From positions 1 through 8,899 of the forward strand of contig JASBVX010000042.1 in the NCBI GenBank assembly GCA_029960865.1: 8,899 nucleotides of DNA, given 5' to 3'. The translations under genes were made by a program, and so were the position numbers. The notes beneath the pieces are model-generated. The model saw only the letters and a program-made list of their open reading frames with translations. It was not told the DNA's origin and searched no databases. Source of the DNA: Bacillota bacterium. Lineage in GTDB: Bacteria; Bacillota; Sulfobacillia; RBS10-35. This document shows, piece after piece, positions 1-6,840 of this stretch (positions are counted from its first letter, which is position 1; each line of letters opens with the position of its first letter).

Positions 1-520
1 AAAGGGCGACGGTGCTGGCCCCCAGGGCCAGCGCCGTCAGGGGGACCAAGTGATCCTCCAACCCGAAGAGCCCGATCCCAAGAAGGACGCTCCCAAGGCC
101 TGCCCCCACCACCAGAAGACCGATACTTCCTCCTGCCCCGTAAGCCACTCCCAGGGCACCCCTCCCCTGGCGGCGAGCCGCTTCCACCGTGGGGCCGTTG
201 GCCCGCGTGGCCACCATCATGCTGGCCCAGCCCGCGGCCATGGAGGCCCCAGCTCCCAAAAGAAAACCCAGGGAGGTGACCAAGGGAAACCCCTCCACAC
301 CCAGGACCCCTAAGAGGGCAAAAAGCAAGGCCAGAAGGATCACGAAACGGGAGAGGGACTCTGTTTGCCGCCGGAGATAGGTGACGGCACCTCTTCTGAT
401 TTCGCCTGAAATCTCCATAATGGCAGGATCGCCCTGGGCTGACCGGAGGACGGAACGATAGAGGCGGCCCGCCGCCAGAAAGGCCAAAAGAGCCGCCGCC
501 GGAGCCATCCATGGAATCAT
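1..520 (-). CDS. hppA: Membrane-bound H+-translocating pyrophosphatase, N-terminal part (runs off left edge)
   Basis: Partial gene: 173 codons are visible and the reading frame is open to the window edge. Family role: an integral membrane enzyme that hydrolyses pyrophosphate and pumps H+ (or Na+) out of the cytoplasm. What the sequence shows: a hydrophobic first helix after MIPWM, then LYRSVLRSAQGDPAIMEIS, EIRRGAVTYLRRQ, a second hydrophobic helix (about residues 58-75), the stretch GASMAAGWASMMVATRAN (about 90-107), a third hydrophobic segment with GSIGLLVVGAGLG, and LALGASTVAL at the edge. These match, in order, the family's opening segments (I..GA.AYL.RQ, AG..GM..AT.AN, GLGLLG, GASS.AL). 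Start: ATG at 520, with GAGGTGA five bases upstream. It lies 52 bases after secG on the same strand and may be the last gene of the glycolytic transcript. Several usually conserved positions differ (RANGPT where RANVRT is common). The catalytic DD.xxD motifs lie outside the window, so ion specificity and activity cannot be judged. Confidence 0.88.
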   Translation of the reverse strand, partial: MIPWMAPAAALLAFLAAGRLYRSVLRSAQGDPAIMEISGEIRRGAVTYLRRQTESLSRFVILLALLFALLGVLGVEGFPLVTSLGFLLGAGASMAAGWASMMVATRANGPTVEAARRQGRGALGVAYGAGGSIGLLVVGAGLGSVLLGIGLFGLEDHLVPLTALALGASTVAL

Positions 521-543
521 GGCTTCACCTCAAAGAGAGCCAT
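517..543 (-). other. Possible 8-codon leader ORF (MALFEVKP) overlapping the hppA start
   Basis: Inside the loop of the 518-567 inverted repeat, the minus strand has AAGGGGGT three bases before an ATG at 543. The ORF reads MALFEVKP and ends in TGA at 519-517, overlapping the hppA ATG as ATGA. AAGGGGGT can pair with anti-Shine-Dalgarno RNA if one G:U wobble is allowed, and secG upstream uses a near-identical AAAGGGGGTG. Its codons GAG GTG AAG are also the hppA ribosome binding site. Translating it would open the hairpin and deliver a ribosome to the hppA start. The ORF is very short and could be chance. Confidence 0.25.
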
Positions 544-567
544 ATGACCCCCTTGGGTGAAGCCATG
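518..567 (-). promoter_or_regulatory. 12-bp perfect inverted repeat over the hppA start codon and ribosome binding site
   Basis: The arms are CATGGCTTCACC at 518-529 and GGTGAAGCCATG at 556-567, an exact 12-bp match with a 26-base loop. In the minus-strand mRNA the downstream arm contains most of the Shine-Dalgarno site (GGTGA of GAGGTGA) and the AUG of hppA, so the folded form should hide the start. Reading the plus strand, the right arm is followed by CCTTTTT, so the same dyad could also resemble an intrinsic terminator for rightward antisense transcripts, though the loop is long. The repeat is directly visible; the regulatory role is inferred. Confidence 0.5.
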
Positions 568-572
568 CCTTT

Positions 573-800
573 TTAGCGTTGAAGCAAGAGCAAAAGAACG
601 GTGAAAGCAACGAAAGCGATGGACAGGTAAACCGTCAGGCGACCCAGGAACTGATCCAACCCCCGCCGCTTGCCGAAGACCTGCTCCGAAGCGCCGGCGA
701 TAGCCCCCGAAAGCCCGGCGCTGCGGCCCGACTGCAAAAGCACCGCCGCGATGATGCCGATGGCGATGAGCAAGATCAAAACCGTCAGGACTGTCGTCAA
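573..800 (-). CDS. secG: Preprotein translocase subunit SecG
   Basis: A 75-residue, two-helix membrane protein, a normal length for bacterial SecG. Family role: an accessory subunit of the SecYEG channel that helps SecA-driven protein export. Visible signs are an N-terminal transmembrane helix (about residues 3-22), then the family loop LLQSGRSAGLSGAIAGASE and FGKRRGLDQFLGRLT, and a second helix (about 55-73) ending LLLLLQR. Start: TTG at 800 (no ATG is available at this position), supported by AAAGGGGGTG five bases upstream. It lies 39 bases after eno, in the eno-secG order common in Bacillota, and 52 bases before hppA. No terminator for the leftward transcript is seen on either side, so it is probably cotranscribed with its neighbours. 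Confidence 0.93.
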   Translation of the reverse strand: MTTVLTVLILLIAIGIIAAVLLQSGRSAGLSGAIAGASEQVFGKRRGLDQFLGRLTVYLSIAFVAFTVLLLLLQR

Positions 801-839
801 GGCGACACCCCCTTTACCCCAGGTATAGTAGCACGAGCT

Positions 840-2102
840 TTACCGGGGAAAAAACTCCGGGCCGGCATACATCCCGTCCTCACCCAGCTCCTTCTCGATG
901 AGAAGCAGGCGGTTATACTTGGCCACCCGCTCTCCCCGGGCGGGAGCCCCCGTTTTGATCTGGCCCGCCCCTGAAGCCACCGCCAGATCGGCAATGATGG
1001 TATCTTCCGTTTCCCCCGAGCGGTGGGAGAGGATCGCCCGCCAGCCCCCGTTCCGGCAGGCCTCCAGGGCCGCAAAAGTTTCCGTCAAGGTGCCCACCTG
1101 ATTAGGCTTGATGAGGACGGTGTTGGCCAGCTTTTCCCTCTGGCCCCAGAGGATGAGCTCCCTGGAGGTGACGAAAAGGTCGTCCCCCACCAGCTGCCAG
1201 CGGTTCCCCAGGGCCCGGTTCAGTGCTTGCCACCCTTGGGGGTCATCTTCTCCCAGGCCGTCTTCCAGACTCACCACAGGGTAGAGGCGGCTCCATTTTT
1301 CGTAAAGGGCCACCAGGGAAGGGGCCTCCATGGCCTCCCCCTGCACCCGGTACCGGCCCTTTTGCCCCAGCTCGCTGGCGGCGGCGTCGATGGCCAGGGA
1401 GACTTCCTCCCCTGGGCGGTAGCCGGCCCTTTCGATGGCCTCCACCAGGAGTTCCAGGGCTTCTTCATCGCTGCGAAGATCGGGGGCGAAGCCCCCTTCG
1501 TCCCCCACTCCCGTGCTGAGGTTTCGTTCCCGCAAAAGATGCTTGAGGTGCTGATAGATCTCGGCGGCCGCCCTGAGGGCCCGGTGAAAGGTGGGAAACC
1601 CGTGGGGCACCAGCATGAATTCCTGGAGATCCAGGTTGTTGTCGGCGTGGCGGCCCCCGTTGATAACGTTCAAAAGGGGAACCGGGAGGCGGTAAGGGCC
1701 CTCCTGCTTCCAGTAGCGGTAGAGGGGAAGACCCCGGCTCTTGGCGGCCGCTGCCGCCACCGCCATGGATACCCCCAGGATGGCGTTGGCCCCCAGCTTG
1801 GACTTGGAAGGGGTGCCGTCGGCGGCCAGGAGGGCCCGGTCCACCTCTTCCTGGCGCTCGGGGGAAAGGTGGGCCACGGCATCCTGCAACGGTCCCAGGA
1901 CATGGGCCACCGCCTTTTCCACCCCTTTTCCCAAAAACCGCTTGGGATCCCCATCCCGCAGTTCCAAGGCTTCCTTGCTGCCGGTGGAAGCGCCGGAGGG
2001 CACCCGGGCCCAGGCTTTGGTGCCGTCTTCCAGTTGGGCTGCCACCGCCAAGGTGGGCTGGCCGCGGGAATCGAGGATCTCCAGGGCATCCAGACGAATC
2101 AT
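840..2102 (-). CDS. eno: Enolase (phosphopyruvate hydratase)
   Basis: A 420-residue enolase, close to the usual 420-430. It dehydrates 2-phosphoglycerate to phosphoenolpyruvate in the cytoplasm and needs Mg2+. Visible motifs: DSRGQPT (11-17), PSGASTG (35-41), NLDLQEFMLVP (156-166), VGDEGGFAP with the likely general acid/base E202, metal ligands D239, E280 (in SLEDGLGEDD) and D307 (GDDLFVT), the catalytic base K332 in LIKPNQVGT, SHRSGETEDT (359-368) and GQIKTGAP with K383. All expected catalytic residues are present. Small oddities are Q15 where Asn is the rule in DSRGNPT, and SK after GASTG where GEHEA-like sequence is usual. Start: ATG at 2102 with GGAGGTG upstream. The start overlaps the gpmI stop (ATGA), which suggests coupled translation. 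Confidence 0.97.
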   Translation of the reverse strand: MIRLDALEILDSRGQPTLAVAAQLEDGTKAWARVPSGASTGSKEALELRDGDPKRFLGKGVEKAVAHVLGPLQDAVAHLSPERQEEVDRALLAADGTPSKSKLGANAILGVSMAVAAAAAKSRGLPLYRYWKQEGPYRLPVPLLNVINGGRHADNNLDLQEFMLVPHGFPTFHRALRAAAEIYQHLKHLLRERNLSTGVGDEGGFAPDLRSDEEALELLVEAIERAGYRPGEEVSLAIDAAASELGQKGRYRVQGEAMEAPSLVALYEKWSRLYPVVSLEDGLGEDDPQGWQALNRALGNRWQLVGDDLFVTSRELILWGQREKLANTVLIKPNQVGTLTETFAALEACRNGGWRAILSHRSGETEDTIIADLAVASGAGQIKTGAPARGERVAKYNRLLLIEKELGEDGMYAGPEFFPR

Positions 2103-3694
2103 GGTTCCACCTCCAAAAGGGATTGGCCCGTCATGGCAGAGGGCTTGGGAAGCTCCAGGATCTGAAGGGCCGTAGGCGCCACATCCCCCAGGATGCCTCT
2201 TTCCCGGAGGCGAGCTCCCTTGAGGGTATCCACCGGCAGGATGAAGGGGACCAGGTTAGTGGTATGGGCGGTCCAAGGGCCTCCCGTATGGGGGTCGATC
2301 ATCTGTTCGGCATTGCCGTGGTCCGCCAGGATGAGGGCCCCGCCCCCATTTTCCTGGAGGGCCGCCACCACCTCCCCCAGACCTGCATCGGCCGCCTCCA
2401 CCGCTTGGATGGCGGCCTCCAGGACGCCGGTGTGCCCCACCATGTCGGGGTTGGCGAAATTGAGGACCATGAGGCGGTAGGGATGGCCTTGGGCTCGGGC
2501 CTGGCGGAGGGCCTCCACCGCCCGCTGGGCCACTTCCGCCGCCGACATCTCGGGCTTCAGGTCATAGGTGGCCACTTTGGGCGAAGGGACCAGGATGCGA
2601 TCTTCCCTAGGAAATAGCTTTTCTTCCCCACCGTTGAAAAAGTACGTGACATGGGCATATTTTTCTGTTTCCGCGATGCGGAGCTGCCGGTATCCGTGGC
2701 GGCTCACCACTTCCCCCAGGCTCCCCACGATGGGCTCATCGGGGAAAAGGGCTTCCTCCCGCCCTTCCCAGTCTTCTTCGTAGAGGGTGAGACCGCCATA
2801 GAGGGGAAGCGACGAAAAAGGGCGGGAAAAAGCCGAAAAATCGGCTTGGATGAAGGCCTGGGTCAGCTGGCGGGCCCGGTCGGCCCGGAAGTTCCAGCAA
2901 AGAAGGGAGCTCTCCCCTCCCACGAGGTCCCCCGGTGCCAAGGGGCCGAAGGAGGCCGGGAGGATGAATTCGTCGCCTGTGCCTTGGCTATAGCTTTCAT
3001 CGAGGTAAAGAAGGGGGTCCTTCATGAGGGTGGGGACGCCTTCCACCATGGCCCGGAAAGCTTTTTCCGTCCGGTCCCAGCGGTGATCCCGGTCCATGGC
3101 GTAATAGCGGCCCATGAGGGTCACCAGGCGGCCATCGGTAAACTTTTGCATGCGGGAAAGGAGCTCTTGGACATAGGTCTTTCCCACCATGGGCGGGGTG
3201 TCGCGGCCGTCCAGGGCGGCATGGACCCTCAAGGCCAGGCCCCTTTCGTCGGCTTCCTCCAGGAGGGCGAAAAGGTGGCGGATATGGCTGTGGACCCCGC
3301 CATCGGAAAGAAGGCCCCAGAGGTGGAGGATGGGGCGGCCGCTTTGGGGGGAGCGCTCGTTTCCCTGAAGGGCTCTTTGCAGGAAGGACTGCAGCCGCGG
3401 ATCGCGGCGGCGGTTTGCGGGCTTTAGCTTTTCGTCGATCCGGGGGAGGTCCTGGAGGACAACCCGCCCGGCCCCGATGTTGAGATGGCCCACGTTGGAG
3501 TTTCCCATCTGGCCTTCCACCAGGCCCACCGCCCTCCCCGAGGCCTCCAGGGTGGTATGGGGATAAGAAGCCCAGAGGCGGTCGAAGTGGGGGGTGCGGG
3601 CGAGGGTGACGGCGTTCCCCGGGCCTGGGGGCGCCAGACCCCAACCGTCCAGGATGATGATGGCGAGGGTGGCCTCAGGGGGAAGGTGACTCAT
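2099..3694 (-). CDS. gpmI: 2,3-bisphosphoglycerate-independent phosphoglycerate mutase
   Basis: A 531-residue protein, slightly longer than the usual 510-515 of the two-metal iPGM family. It interconverts 3- and 2-phosphoglycerate through a phosphoserine intermediate. Visible motifs: ILDGWG with metal ligand D16, MGNSNVGHLNIGAGR (63-77) with the likely nucleophile S66, SDGGVHSH (130-137), HAALDGRDTPP (158-168), GRYYAMDRD (195-203), NFRADRARQ (268-276), ETEKYAHVTYFFNGG (342-356), NFANPDMVGHTG with D417 and H421, ADHGNAEQM with D458 and H459, and GPWTAHTTN with H477. The residue after the nucleophile is Asn where many homologues have Glu (GNSEVGH). Start: ATG at 3694, overlapping the tpiA stop as ATGA, with a GGAAGGA site upstream; it ends in TGA overlapping the eno ATG. 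Confidence 0.97.
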   Translation of the reverse strand: MSHLPPEATLAIIILDGWGLAPPGPGNAVTLARTPHFDRLWASYPHTTLEASGRAVGLVEGQMGNSNVGHLNIGAGRVVLQDLPRIDEKLKPANRRRDPRLQSFLQRALQGNERSPQSGRPILHLWGLLSDGGVHSHIRHLFALLEEADERGLALRVHAALDGRDTPPMVGKTYVQELLSRMQKFTDGRLVTLMGRYYAMDRDHRWDRTEKAFRAMVEGVPTLMKDPLLYLDESYSQGTGDEFILPASFGPLAPGDLVGGESSLLCWNFRADRARQLTQAFIQADFSAFSRPFSSLPLYGGLTLYEEDWEGREEALFPDEPIVGSLGEVVSRHGYRQLRIAETEKYAHVTYFFNGGEEKLFPREDRILVPSPKVATYDLKPEMSAAEVAQRAVEALRQARAQGHPYRLMVLNFANPDMVGHTGVLEAAIQAVEAADAGLGEVVAALQENGGGALILADHGNAEQMIDPHTGGPWTAHTTNLVPFILPVDTLKGARLRERGILGDVAPTALQILELPKPSAMTGQSLLEVEP

Positions 3695-4500
3695 GAGGAT
3701 CCTTCCGCTCCTTTGCGGGCCGCTTCCAGGATGCCAAGGAAGCTGGCGGCCTTCAGGCTGGCTCCCCCCACCAAGGCCCCCTGGATGGAGGGGACCTGAA
3801 AGTAGGCCCCGGCGTTTTCCGGCGTGACACTCCCCCCGTAAAGGACCGGCAGGTCCCCAGGGTAGCCCCCTTTTCGGGCTTCTTCCCGGATGAAAAGGGC
3901 TGCTTCTTCAGCATCCTGGGGCTGGGCCGCCTTCCCGGTACCGATAGCCCAGACGGGCTCATAGGCGATGGCCAGCCGCCCTTGGCTTCCCTCAGGGAGA
4001 AGGGACCAGAGGGGCTCCAGCTGGCGGCGAAGGACTGCCAGGGTTTCCCCTCTCTCCCGTTCCTTCTCTTCCTCCCCGACGCAAAAGAAGACTTCTAGAC
4101 CAGCTTCCAGAGCAGCTTTGGCTTTCTTCGCCGCCTCCTCTTCCGTTTCCCGAAAGATGCGGCGCCTTTCCGAATGGCCCACCACCGCCTCCCGGCAACC
4201 GCTGGCCAAAAGCATGGGGGCCGAGATGGCCCCTGTATAAGCACCTTCCGCCTCCCAAAAGACATCCTGGCCCGCCAGGTGAATCGCCCAGACTGTCTCG
4301 GCAAATTCATCGTCCCGGAGAGTCTCCTGGCAGGCCGCCAGGGAGGTGAAGGGAGGTGCCACCAGCACCCGGGGCCAAGGGCCCGAACCGTGGATCTCCC
4401 GGAGATGGGTGAGGCCTCGCAAGATGTCCCGCAAGAGGGCCCGGGCTTCGGCCGGGTTGGTATGCATCTTCCAGTTGCCAACAACGGTCATGGGCTTCAA
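3691..4500 (-). CDS. tpiA: Triosephosphate isomerase
   Basis: A 269-residue TIM-barrel enzyme that interconverts dihydroxyacetone phosphate and glyceraldehyde 3-phosphate. Visible: N9 and K11 in GNWKM, VVGHSERR (107-114) with the electrophile H109, YEPVWAIGTGK (180-190) with the catalytic base E181 and the flexible loop 6, LYGGSV (220-225) and GALVGGASL (241-249). Start: I chose TTG at 4500. It gives MKPMTVVGNWKM, aligning with the family's MRKPIIAGNWKM, has AAAGGATGG six bases upstream, and overlaps the pgk stop as TTGA, matching the other junctions. An ATG at 4491 is poorly spaced from that site, and longer upstream starts would add an unrelated tail inside pgk. Oddity: GAYTGAIS at 86-93 has Ala91 where the family has a nearly invariant Glu (GAFTGEIS, human Glu104). 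Confidence 0.95.
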   Translation of the reverse strand: MKPMTVVGNWKMHTNPAEARALLRDILRGLTHLREIHGSGPWPRVLVAPPFTSLAACQETLRDDEFAETVWAIHLAGQDVFWEAEGAYTGAISAPMLLASGCREAVVGHSERRRIFRETEEEAAKKAKAALEAGLEVFFCVGEEEKERERGETLAVLRRQLEPLWSLLPEGSQGRLAIAYEPVWAIGTGKAAQPQDAEEAALFIREEARKGGYPGDLPVLYGGSVTPENAGAYFQVPSIQGALVGGASLKAASFLGILEAARKGAEGSS

Positions 4501-5678
4501 GGCTGGCCATCCTTTCCGTGCAAAAGGACCTCGATCCCCGGGAGGGAATCTCCGCGAAGGTATTCCAGGGAGGCTCCGCCCCCCAAGGAGAGATGGTCGA
4601 CGGCGTGGGTCAGGTGAAAGCGGCGCAAAAGGGCCAGGGAATCTCCGCCCCCGGCCACGCGGAAGGCAGAGGATGCAGCCAGGAGCCGCGCCAGGCCGAC
4701 ACTTCCTTCGTGAAAAGGCTCCTTTTCCACCAGACCCAGAGGCCCGTTCCAAAAGACGGTAGCAGCCCCGGCCAGCGCCTGGCCGTAGGCATCCAGGGTG
4801 CGGGGCCCGATGTCAAGGGCCCGGTAGCCCGAAGGCACCCCGGCCTGGGCTTCGATCACCTTGATATGGCCGTCTTTGGCCACCACCAGGTCTTCCGGCA
4901 AGACCACCTTGACGTCGGCGGCATAGGCCCTTTGCAAAAGGTCCCAAGCATGGCCCCGCTCCTCGGCTTCTACCAGGGAATCCCCTAGTTCATAGCCCAG
5001 GGCCAGGAGAAAGGTGTTGGCCATGGCTCCCCCCAAAAGAAGGCCGTCCACCCGCTCCACCAGGGCCTGGAGGCTCTCCAGCTTGTCGGAGATCTTGGCT
5101 CCCCCGACGACGGCCACAAAGGGGCGCTGGGGGTGAAGAAGGCGATCCAGAGCTTTCACCTCTTCCAGGAGGGAAAACCCGGCCACCCCGGGAAGCCCCC
5201 CGTACTGAACGATGCCTACGGTGGAGGCATGGGCCCGATGGGAAACGGAAAAGGCATCGTTGATGAAGATCTCGCCCAAGGAGGCCAGGCGGCGGGAAAA
5301 AGACGGATCGTTGTGTTCCTCTTCAGGATAAAAGCGGAGGTTTTCCAAGAGCATCACCTGCCCTGGGGAGAGGTCCTGGCGGGCCCTTTCCGCCTCCTCT
5401 AGGCGTTCCGCGAAGAGGACGTCTTCCTGGAGGAGGCTTTCCAGGTGGCGGGCGACGGGAAAAAGGCTCAGCTCTTTTTGGACTTTCCCTTTGGGCCTTC
5501 CCAGGTGGGAGAGGAGGATCACCCGGGCACCTCGCTCCCGCAGATAGGAGAGGGTAGGCAGGGAAGCTCGGATCCGGGTGTCGTCGACGATCGTTCCTTC
5601 TGCGAGAGGCACGTTGTAGTCCACCCGCACCAGCGAGGTACGGCCCTCCACCTCGATGTCTTGGACCGATTTCACCAT
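4497..5678 (-). CDS. pgk: Phosphoglycerate kinase
   Basis: A 393-residue, two-domain kinase of normal length. It transfers phosphate from 1,3-bisphosphoglycerate to ADP, yielding ATP and 3-phosphoglycerate. Visible: VRVDYNVPL (17-25, D20 and N22), DDTRI with R35, LSHLGRP (56-62), LENLRFYPEEE (111-121), NDAFSVSHRAHAS (140-152), VVGGAKISDKLE (190-201) with K195 and K199, GGAMANTFL (216-224), FWNGPLGLVEKEPF (309-322), AGGGDS (342-347) and GGGASLEYL (366-374). Start: ATG at 5678, giving MVKSVQDIEVEG, the usual family N-terminus, with GAGGT five to six bases upstream. Starting further upstream would add 20 unrelated residues inside gap. It overlaps gap by one base (TGATG) and tpiA by four (TTGA). 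Confidence 0.97.
   Translation of the reverse strand: MVKSVQDIEVEGRTSLVRVDYNVPLAEGTIVDDTRIRASLPTLSYLRERGARVILLSHLGRPKGKVQKELSLFPVARHLESLLQEDVLFAERLEEAERARQDLSPGQVMLLENLRFYPEEEHNDPSFSRRLASLGEIFINDAFSVSHRAHASTVGIVQYGGLPGVAGFSLLEEVKALDRLLHPQRPFVAVVGGAKISDKLESLQALVERVDGLLLGGAMANTFLLALGYELGDSLVEAEERGHAWDLLQRAYAADVKVVLPEDLVVAKDGHIKVIEAQAGVPSGYRALDIGPRTLDAYGQALAGAATVFWNGPLGLVEKEPFHEGSVGLARLLAASSAFRVAGGGDSLALLRRFHLTHAVDHLSLGGGASLEYLRGDSLPGIEVLLHGKDGQP
4507..4515 (-). promoter_or_regulatory. Ribosome binding site that fixes the TTG start of tpiA
   Basis: The minus strand reads AAAGGATGG here, six bases before TTG at 4500. The next in-frame ATG (4491) would be 15 bases away, too far for normal initiation. 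The site lies inside the last codons of pgk, so ribosomes finishing pgk arrive at the tpiA start. Confidence 0.6.
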
Positions 5679-6685
5679 CAGAGACCTCGCCTCGCCAGGT
5701 ACCGGCAGAGATCCACCAGGCGGGCAGCGTAACCCCATTCGTTGTCGTACCAGGCGAAGACTTTCACCTGGTGATCCCCCATGGTCATGGTGAGGGGCAG
5801 GTCGACAATGGCAGAGTGGGGATCTCCCTTGAAGTCGGAGGAAACCAGCTCTTCCTCGGAGGCGGCAAGGATCCCGCGCAAGGGTCCCCGGGCCGCCTGC
5901 CGAAAGGCATCATTCACCGCCTCTGCGGTCACGGGCTTTTGGGTCTCGACCACCAGATCCACGATGGAGACCACGGAAACGGGGACCCGCAGGGACATGC
6001 CGTTGAGCTTCCCGTTGAGGTGGGGCAACACTTTGCCCACAGCCCGGGCGGCCCCTGTGGTGGTGGGGATGATGTTGAGGCCGGCGGCCCTGGCCCGCCT
6101 CCAGTCTTTGTGGGGAAGGTCCAGGACCCGCTGGTCGTTGGTGTAGGCGTGGGCGGTGGTCATGAGGCCCCATACGATGCCGAAGGCGTCGTCCAGCACC
6201 TTGACCACGGGGGCCAGGCAGTTGGTGGTGCAGGAGGCGTTGGAGATGACGTGGTGCTCGTCGGGGCGGTACATGTCTTCGTTCACCCCTAAGACCACGG
6301 TGAGATCGTCTCCCTTGGCAGGGGCGGAGATGATGACCTTTTTGGCACCCCCCTTGGTGCGGTGGACTTGGGCCATCCCCTTTTCGGCAAAGCGGCCTGT
6401 GGCCTCGATGACGATGTCCACTTGGGCCTCATGCCAGGGGATGTTACCGGGATCGGTTTCCTGGAAAAACCGGACCTTCCCTTCACCCACCGAAAGGATC
6501 TGCCCCTCGGCATGAACCTCTTCTGCCAGCGTGCCGTAGTTGCTGTCGTACTTCAAAAGATGGGCTGAGACTTGGATGTCCCCGATATCGTTGACAGCCA
6601 CCACCTGCACATCGGGATCGTTCAAGGTCTGGCGAAAAAAACGACGGCCGATGCTGCCAAAACCGTTGATTCCTACCCGCACCAT
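5678..6685 (-). CDS. gap: Glyceraldehyde-3-phosphate dehydrogenase, NAD-type
   Basis: A 335-residue enzyme of normal length. It oxidises and phosphorylates glyceraldehyde 3-phosphate to 1,3-bisphosphoglycerate. Visible: the Rossmann start VGINGFGSIGRR (4-15), VNDIGD (31-36) carrying the Asp that usually reads NAD, SNASCTTNC (148-156) with catalytic C152, TTAHAYTNDQ (176-185) with H179, LDLPHKDWRRARAA (188-201), IIPTTTGAA (205-213), SLRVPV (231-236) and WYDNEWGY (312-319). The Asp at the end of the second strand together with the Leu-Pro pair (190-191) points to the NAD-dependent glycolytic form rather than an NADP anabolic GapB; this is inference from family rules. Start: ATG at 6685 with GAGGGTGA seven bases upstream. 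It is first in the operon, downstream of a TATAAT box, and its stop overlaps the pgk start. Confidence 0.97.
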   Translation of the reverse strand: MVRVGINGFGSIGRRFFRQTLNDPDVQVVAVNDIGDIQVSAHLLKYDSNYGTLAEEVHAEGQILSVGEGKVRFFQETDPGNIPWHEAQVDIVIEATGRFAEKGMAQVHRTKGGAKKVIISAPAKGDDLTVVLGVNEDMYRPDEHHVISNASCTTNCLAPVVKVLDDAFGIVWGLMTTAHAYTNDQRVLDLPHKDWRRARAAGLNIIPTTTGAARAVGKVLPHLNGKLNGMSLRVPVSVVSIVDLVVETQKPVTAEAVNDAFRQAARGPLRGILAASEEELVSSDFKGDPHSAIVDLPLTMTMGDHQVKVFAWYDNEWGYAARLVDLCRYLARRGL

Positions 6686-6730
6686 GACGGTTCACCCTCG
6701 CTCTCATCTCAAGATCGTAGGCGCTTTCTC

Positions 6731-6736
6731 ATTATA
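6731..6736 (-). promoter_or_regulatory. -10 box (TATAAT) of the glycolytic operon promoter
   Basis: The minus strand has a perfect TATAAT here, 45 bases upstream of the gap ATG, which would give a leader of about 38 bases. No good -35 hexamer is found at 16-18 bases (GGAGGT, GAGGTT and CGGAGG are all poor), and there is no TG extension. The promoter may therefore be weak alone or need an activator. No CggR-like paired operator is evident. Confidence 0.5.
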
Positions 6737-6840
6737 GCCCAAGGAAACGAAGAACCTCCGCCGCGGCAGGATACCTCCCCAAGGTTCACGGGCACATCTC
6801 TGCCTCTGGGAGGGATTGGGAACCAAGAGGCGAAATCCTT

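Noticed and set aside
50..380. Two plus-strand ORFs at the left edge
   Set aside because: They are shadows of the minus-strand pyrophosphatase gene, which shows clear membrane helices and family motifs.
1023..2165. Long plus-strand ORF (380 codons) opposite eno
   Set aside because: It is antisense to a complete enolase, has no family features, and long antisense frames are common in GC-rich genes.
4501..4752. N-terminal extension of tpiA by 84 residues
   Set aside because: The extension lies wholly inside pgk, is proline/arginine-rich shadow sequence and places the GNWKM motif far from its normal N-terminal position.
6686..6840. CggR-type operator or T-box/riboswitch upstream of gap
   Set aside because: No paired CGGGAC/TGTCC units, T-box sequence or other known riboswitch core was recognised, and the predicted leader is only about 38 bases.
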